A stretch of 64,000 bases of DNA. It comes from Allobogoriella alba. GTDB lineage: Bacteria > Actinomycetota > Actinomycetes > Actinomycetales > Actinomycetaceae. The stretch's first letter is position 1, and every line of letters starts with the position of its first letter. The position numbers and the translations under genes were made by a program. The stretch covers positions 1,364,001 to 1,428,000 of the forward strand of contig NZ_JBHTCQ010000001.1 in NCBI RefSeq assembly GCF_042665525.1, read 5' to 3'. Below, one piece after another: positions 60,825 to 64,000 of this stretch. The notes beneath the pieces were generated by a model. The model was not told where the DNA came from and did no database searches. It worked only from the letters and a program-made list of their open reading frames with translations.

Positions 60825-61487
60825 TCAGGCCTCGGTCGCCAGCAGCCGCACAACCGGCTCGAGCAGGGCCGTGGCCCGGGGGTCCTCGCCGCGAACGAAG
60901 AAGGCCTGCTGGGCCGAGAACAGATAGGTGGCGACCAGGATGTCCACGGCCTCGCGGTCCGGGATGACGAACCGGAGGCCGAGCGTGGCGAAGACGCGCC
61001 GCATCGCCTCGAGGAGCTCGCCGCGGATCTGCTCCTGCTGGGCCTGGTACCGCTGGCCGATCTCCGGGTCGCGCAGCGCCATGAGCTCGAACTCGGTCTG
61101 CACCAGGTGGAAGCGTCGCTGGTCGTCCGGGTCACCCATGACCGCGGCGAAGACCGTGCGGACCACCTCGGGCCGCACCGTGCTGCCTTCCACGGCGGTC
61201 ACGTCGAGCTCCTCGACGACCCCTTCGAGACTGGCGAGCCGGGCCCGCATGTCGCGGGTCACCAGCGCCACGAGGAGCTCCTCCTTGCTCGCGAAGTTCG
61301 AGTAGAACGCGCCGCGCGTGAAGCCGGCAGCGTCGCAGATGGTCTCGATCGAGGAGCCCTGGACCCCGACACGGGAGAACACCTCGAACGCGGCGTCCAG
61401 CAGCCGCTCGCGGGTGCGCTCCCGCCGCGGGGAGACCTGCGGTGCGTCGTCCGACGGGGCGACACCCGCGCCGGTGTCGGTGCTCAT
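60825..61487 (-). CDS. TetR-family regulator of the MMPL transporter
   Basis: A 220-aa TetR-type repressor. HTH at about residues 41-61 (S-I-E-T-I-C-D-A-A-G-F-T-R-G-A-F-Y-S-N-F), preceded by R-R-E-R-T-R-E-R-L-L-D-A-A. The C-terminal ligand domain has no recognisable specificity. ATG 61487. Two palindromes in the 119-base divergent gap to the MMPL gene are its obvious targets. Such pairs commonly control export of lipids or hydrophobic toxic compounds; the inducer here is unknown. Confidence 0.92.
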   Translation of the reverse strand: MSTDTGAGVAPSDDAPQVSPRRERTRERLLDAAFEVFSRVGVQGSSIETICDAAGFTRGAFYSNFASKEELLVALVTRDMRARLASLEGVVEELDVTAVEGSTVRPEVVRTVFAAVMGDPDDQRRFHLVQTEFELMALRDPEIGQRYQAQQEQIRGELLEAMRRVFATLGLRFVIPDREAVDILVATYLFSAQQAFFVRGEDPRATALLEPVVRLLATEA

Positions 61488-61522
61488 GTGGCGATGCTCC
61501 CACGGGCCGGGCGAAGGCTTGT

Positions 61523-61556
61523 CGATACAGAACTGTATCGGATACGTTCATGTATC
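61523..61556. promoter_or_regulatory. Two adjacent TetR operators
   Basis: CGATACAGAACTGTATCG (61523-61540) is a perfect 18-bp palindrome. Directly next to it GATAC-GTTCAT-GTATC (61541-61556) is a second inverted repeat with the same arm. They lie 35 bases before the TetR start and 50 before the MMPL start. Confidence 0.85.
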
Positions 61557-61606
61557 GAGCGCCTCCCGTCTGCGCTCCCTCAGCGCTGATCCGTCCTGGA
61601 GCCCGT

Positions 61607-64000
61607 GTGTCCTCTGCCCTGTACTCGCTCGGTCGGTGGGCGGTGCGCATGCGCCGGCTCGTCGTGCTCGCGTGGATCCTCCTGCTCGCCCTCGTCGGTG
61701 GCCTGGCCGCCCTGGTCGGACAGGGCATGGACAACGAGGTCACCATCCCCGGGACCGAGTCCCAGGAGGCGCTGACCCGTCTCTCGGCGACCTTCCCCCA
61801 GGTCTCCGGCGCGTCGGCCCAGGTGGTCGTGGTCGCGCCGGACGGCAGCACCGTCGAGGACGCCGCGGTCCGCGGACCGGTCGAGGACGCGGTGACCGAG
61901 ATCGGCGATCTCGAGCAGGTCGCCGCCGTGACGTCCCCGTACGACGAGGTCATGCCCGCCTCGGTCAGCGACGACGAGCGCGCGACGCTGCTCACCATCC
62001 AGCTCGACGGCGACCAGGCCGCGATCACGGACGCCACCAAGGACGCCCTTGCCGAACGCGCGGACGCCCTCGCCGCCGCGCTGCCGGACGGCGCGCAGTC
62101 CGCCCTCGGCGGCCAGCTCTTCAGCACAGAGTTCCCGCAGATGAGCATCGTCGAGGCGGTCGGCGTCCTCGTGGCACTGATCGTGCTGGTCGCCACGCTC
62201 GGCTCCCTGGTCGCGGCCGGGCTCCCGCTGCTCAACGCACTGCTCGGCGTCGCCATCTCCGTCTGCCTCATCTTCGCCGCCACGGCGCTCGGCCCGGTGA
62301 ACTCCACGACGCCGATGCTCGCCGTCATGCTCGGGCTGGCGGTCGGGATCGACTACGCGCTGTTCATCGTCTCCCGTCACCGCGACCAGCTCCGGTCCGG
62401 CCTGCCCGTGGAGGAGTCGATCGCCCGCGCGGCCGCCACCGCGGGCTCCGCGGTGATCTTCGCCGGCCTGACCGTGATGATCGCCCTGCTGGGTCTCGGC
62501 GTCGCCGGCATCCCGTTCCTCACCACGATGGGTGCCGCGGCCGCCGTCGGCGTGGGCATCGCGGTGCTCGTGTGCCTCACACTCACCCCGGCCATGCTGG
62601 CCATGGCGGGGGAGCGGCTGCGGCCCCGTCCGTCGCGGCGCGCCGCGAGCCCCCCGGCCGAGCGCGATGCCGCTGAGCGTGCCGCCGCCGAGCCGGTGCA
62701 CCACAACCGGTTCTTCGCCGGCTGGGTCCGCGCCGTCACGCGCGTCCCCGCACTGACCATCGTGCTCGTGGTGGTGGCCGTGGCGGCACTCAGCCTGCCC
62801 GCGGCCAACCTGCGCCTCGCCCTGCCGGACGCCGGAGCGCTCGAGGAGGACAACGAGGCACGGGTCACCTACGACCTCGTCGCCGAGCACTTCGGCGAGG
62901 GCTTCAACGGGCCGCTCATCGTCACCGGGACCATCGTCACCTCCACCGACCCCGTCGGCCTCATGGAGGACGTCGCCGACGAGATCCGCGCCCTGCCCGG
63001 CGTCGCCGACGTCCCGCTCGCCACCCCGAACGAGACCGCCGACACCGGCATCGTCCAGGTGGTGCCGACCGGGGCGCCGGACTCGGCGGAGACCGAGCGG
63101 CTCGTCCACGACATCCGCGACCTGCGCGGGCAGCTCAGCGACGAGTACGGCATCGACATCGCCGTCACCGGCTTCACCGCCGTGGGGATCGACGTCTCGG
63201 ACAAGCTCGGCGATGCGCTGCTGCCGTTCGCGCTGGTGGTCGTCGGGCTCTCGCTCGTGCTCCTGACCATGGTGTTCCGCTCGGTCGCCGTGCCGATCAA
63301 GGCCACCGTCGGCTACCTGTTCTCGGTCGGCGCGGCCTTCGGCGTCGTGGCGCTCGTCTTCAACGACGGGCTCTTCGCCGACGCCCTGCACGTCACGCGC
63401 ACCGGCCCGGTCATCAGCTTCATGCCGATCGTCGTCATGGGCATCCTGTTCGGCCTCGCCATGGACTACGAGGTGTTCCTGGTCTCACGCATCCGCGAGG
63501 AGTACGTGCACGGCCGGCGCGGCCGGGAGGGCGCCCGCGCCGCGATCGTGTCCGGGTTCCAGGGCTCCGCGAAGGTCGTCACCGCGGCGGCGATCATCAT
63601 GTTCGCCGTCTTCGTCTTCTTCGTGCCCGAGGGCGACATGAACCTCAAACCGATCGCGCTCGGGCTCGCGGTGGGCGTCGCGGTCGACGCGTTCGTGGTC
63701 CGCATGGTGCTGGTCCCCGCGGTCCTGGCGCTGCTGGGGGACAAGGCCTGGTGGATGCCCCGTGCCCTGGACCGACTGCTGCCGTCCTTCGACGTCGAGG
63801 GCGAGGGGCTCGCCCGCGAGCTGGCGCTCGCCGAGTGGCCGGCAGCGGGTTCCCGGGACGCCGCGGTGGCGCACGGCCTGCAGGTCCGCCGGTCCGACGG
63901 CGGCACCCTCCTGGCCCCGGTCGACGTCCGCGTCCCCGACGGCGGGGCGCTGGCCGTCCACGCCCGCTCGGCGTCGACCGTCAGTGCCTTCCTCCTCACG
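61607..64000 (+). CDS. MMPL-family transporter (3'-truncated by window end)
   Basis: The 798 visible codons encode an RND/MMPL exporter. Helix 1 is about residues 16-37, an outer loop of about 140 residues follows, then helices 2-6 with the family G-L-A-V-G-I-D-Y-A-L-F motif (about 244-254). The second half repeats the pattern: helix 7, large loop, helices 8-12 with F-G-L-A-M-D-Y-E-V-F-L (about 612-622). GTG 61607 with GGAG five bases upstream. After helix 12 about 85 further residues resemble the start of an ABC ATPase fold but lack a Walker A; the gene continues past the window. It is divergent from its TetR regulator. Confidence 0.92.
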   Translation, partial: MSSALYSLGRWAVRMRRLVVLAWILLLALVGGLAALVGQGMDNEVTIPGTESQEALTRLSATFPQVSGASAQVVVVAPDGSTVEDAAVRGPVEDAVTEIGDLEQVAAVTSPYDEVMPASVSDDERATLLTIQLDGDQAAITDATKDALAERADALAAALPDGAQSALGGQLFSTEFPQMSIVEAVGVLVALIVLVATLGSLVAAGLPLLNALLGVAISVCLIFAATALGPVNSTTPMLAVMLGLAVGIDYALFIVSRHRDQLRSGLPVEESIARAAATAGSAVIFAGLTVMIALLGLGVAGIPFLTTMGAAAAVGVGIAVLVCLTLTPAMLAMAGERLRPRPSRRAASPPAERDAAERAAAEPVHHNRFFAGWVRAVTRVPALTIVLVVVAVAALSLPAANLRLALPDAGALEEDNEARVTYDLVAEHFGEGFNGPLIVTGTIVTSTDPVGLMEDVADEIRALPGVADVPLATPNETADTGIVQVVPTGAPDSAETERLVHDIRDLRGQLSDEYGIDIAVTGFTAVGIDVSDKLGDALLPFALVVVGLSLVLLTMVFRSVAVPIKATVGYLFSVGAAFGVVALVFNDGLFADALHVTRTGPVISFMPIVVMGILFGLAMDYEVFLVSRIREEYVHGRRGREGARAAIVSGFQGSAKVVTAAAIIMFAVFVFFVPEGDMNLKPIALGLAVGVAVDAFVVRMVLVPAVLALLGDKAWWMPRALDRLLPSFDVEGEGLARELALAEWPAAGSRDAAVAHGLQVRRSDGGTLLAPVDVRVPDGGALAVHARSASTVSAFLLT

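Overview
The window is GC-rich throughout with strong G/C preference at third codon positions. It uses many GTG starts and 4-bp ATGA/GTGA gene overlaps, and it carries mycofactocin genes, a DUF222/HNH protein and a DUF5302 protein. Together these point to a high-GC actinobacterium, most likely a Micrococcales-type saccharolytic organism; the species cannot be named from the sequence alone. No rRNA, tRNA, CRISPR array, insertion sequence or origin was seen. The densest stretches leave no gene-free gap above about 300 bases, except the 57.6-58.2 kb segment, which holds a gene remnant.

Layout. 1-3.6 kb: a dipeptide/oligopeptide ABC importer operon (dppBCDF type, first gene cut by the window edge). 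3.7-5.5 kb: a small DUF5302 protein converging on a DUF222-HNH protein across two hairpins. 5.7-16.4 kb: a complete but fragmented mycofactocin (redox cofactor) locus: mftB-mftA on the minus strand, mftR-mftG divergent, then an SDR, an anchored protein of unknown function, mftC, a GH25 lysozyme, and mftDEF. The three separated biosynthetic blocks (mftAB, mftC, mftDEF) each begin with the same operator-like palindrome fused to a -10-like box.

16.5-22.9 kb: a LacI-type regulator with three copies of a GTGATCGATCAC palindrome, divergent from a CUT1-type importer (two permeases and a lipoprotein binding protein) and a sulfatase. 22.9-35.3 kb: a long minus-strand operon for a sulfated glycan: two permeases (the second apparently frameshifted at its 5' end), a sulfatase, a GH2 glycosidase, two tandem related binding lipoproteins, two more sulfatases and a LacI-type regulator. 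35.4-42.1 kb: GH51 arabinofuranosidase, SDR, alpha/beta hydrolase and a Tat-exported GH116 glycosidase. 42.3-57.2 kb: an I36-like secreted protein; a ROK-regulated divergent region with sulfatase, IlvD-type dehydratase, FAD oxidoreductase and an NMT1-type binding protein on one side, and two sulfatases, a beta-mannosidase and a GH1 glucosidase on the other.

57.2-64 kb: a shortened MarR gene fused head-to-head with a beheaded FAD-monooxygenase remnant, a subtilase, a DUF6194 gene divergent from a two-HTH MerR regulator, and a TetR regulator divergent from an MMPL transporter that runs off the window end.

In all there are seven sulfatases, every one with the Cys-type C-x-P-x-R motif, but no formylglycine-generating enzyme in the window. 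None of the sugar importers has its own ATPase. The glycan section reads as an actinobacterial equivalent of a polysaccharide-utilisation locus: desulfation, glycoside cleavage, lipoprotein-dependent uptake and probably oxidative sugar-acid catabolism. The actual polysaccharide cannot be deduced from sequence alone.
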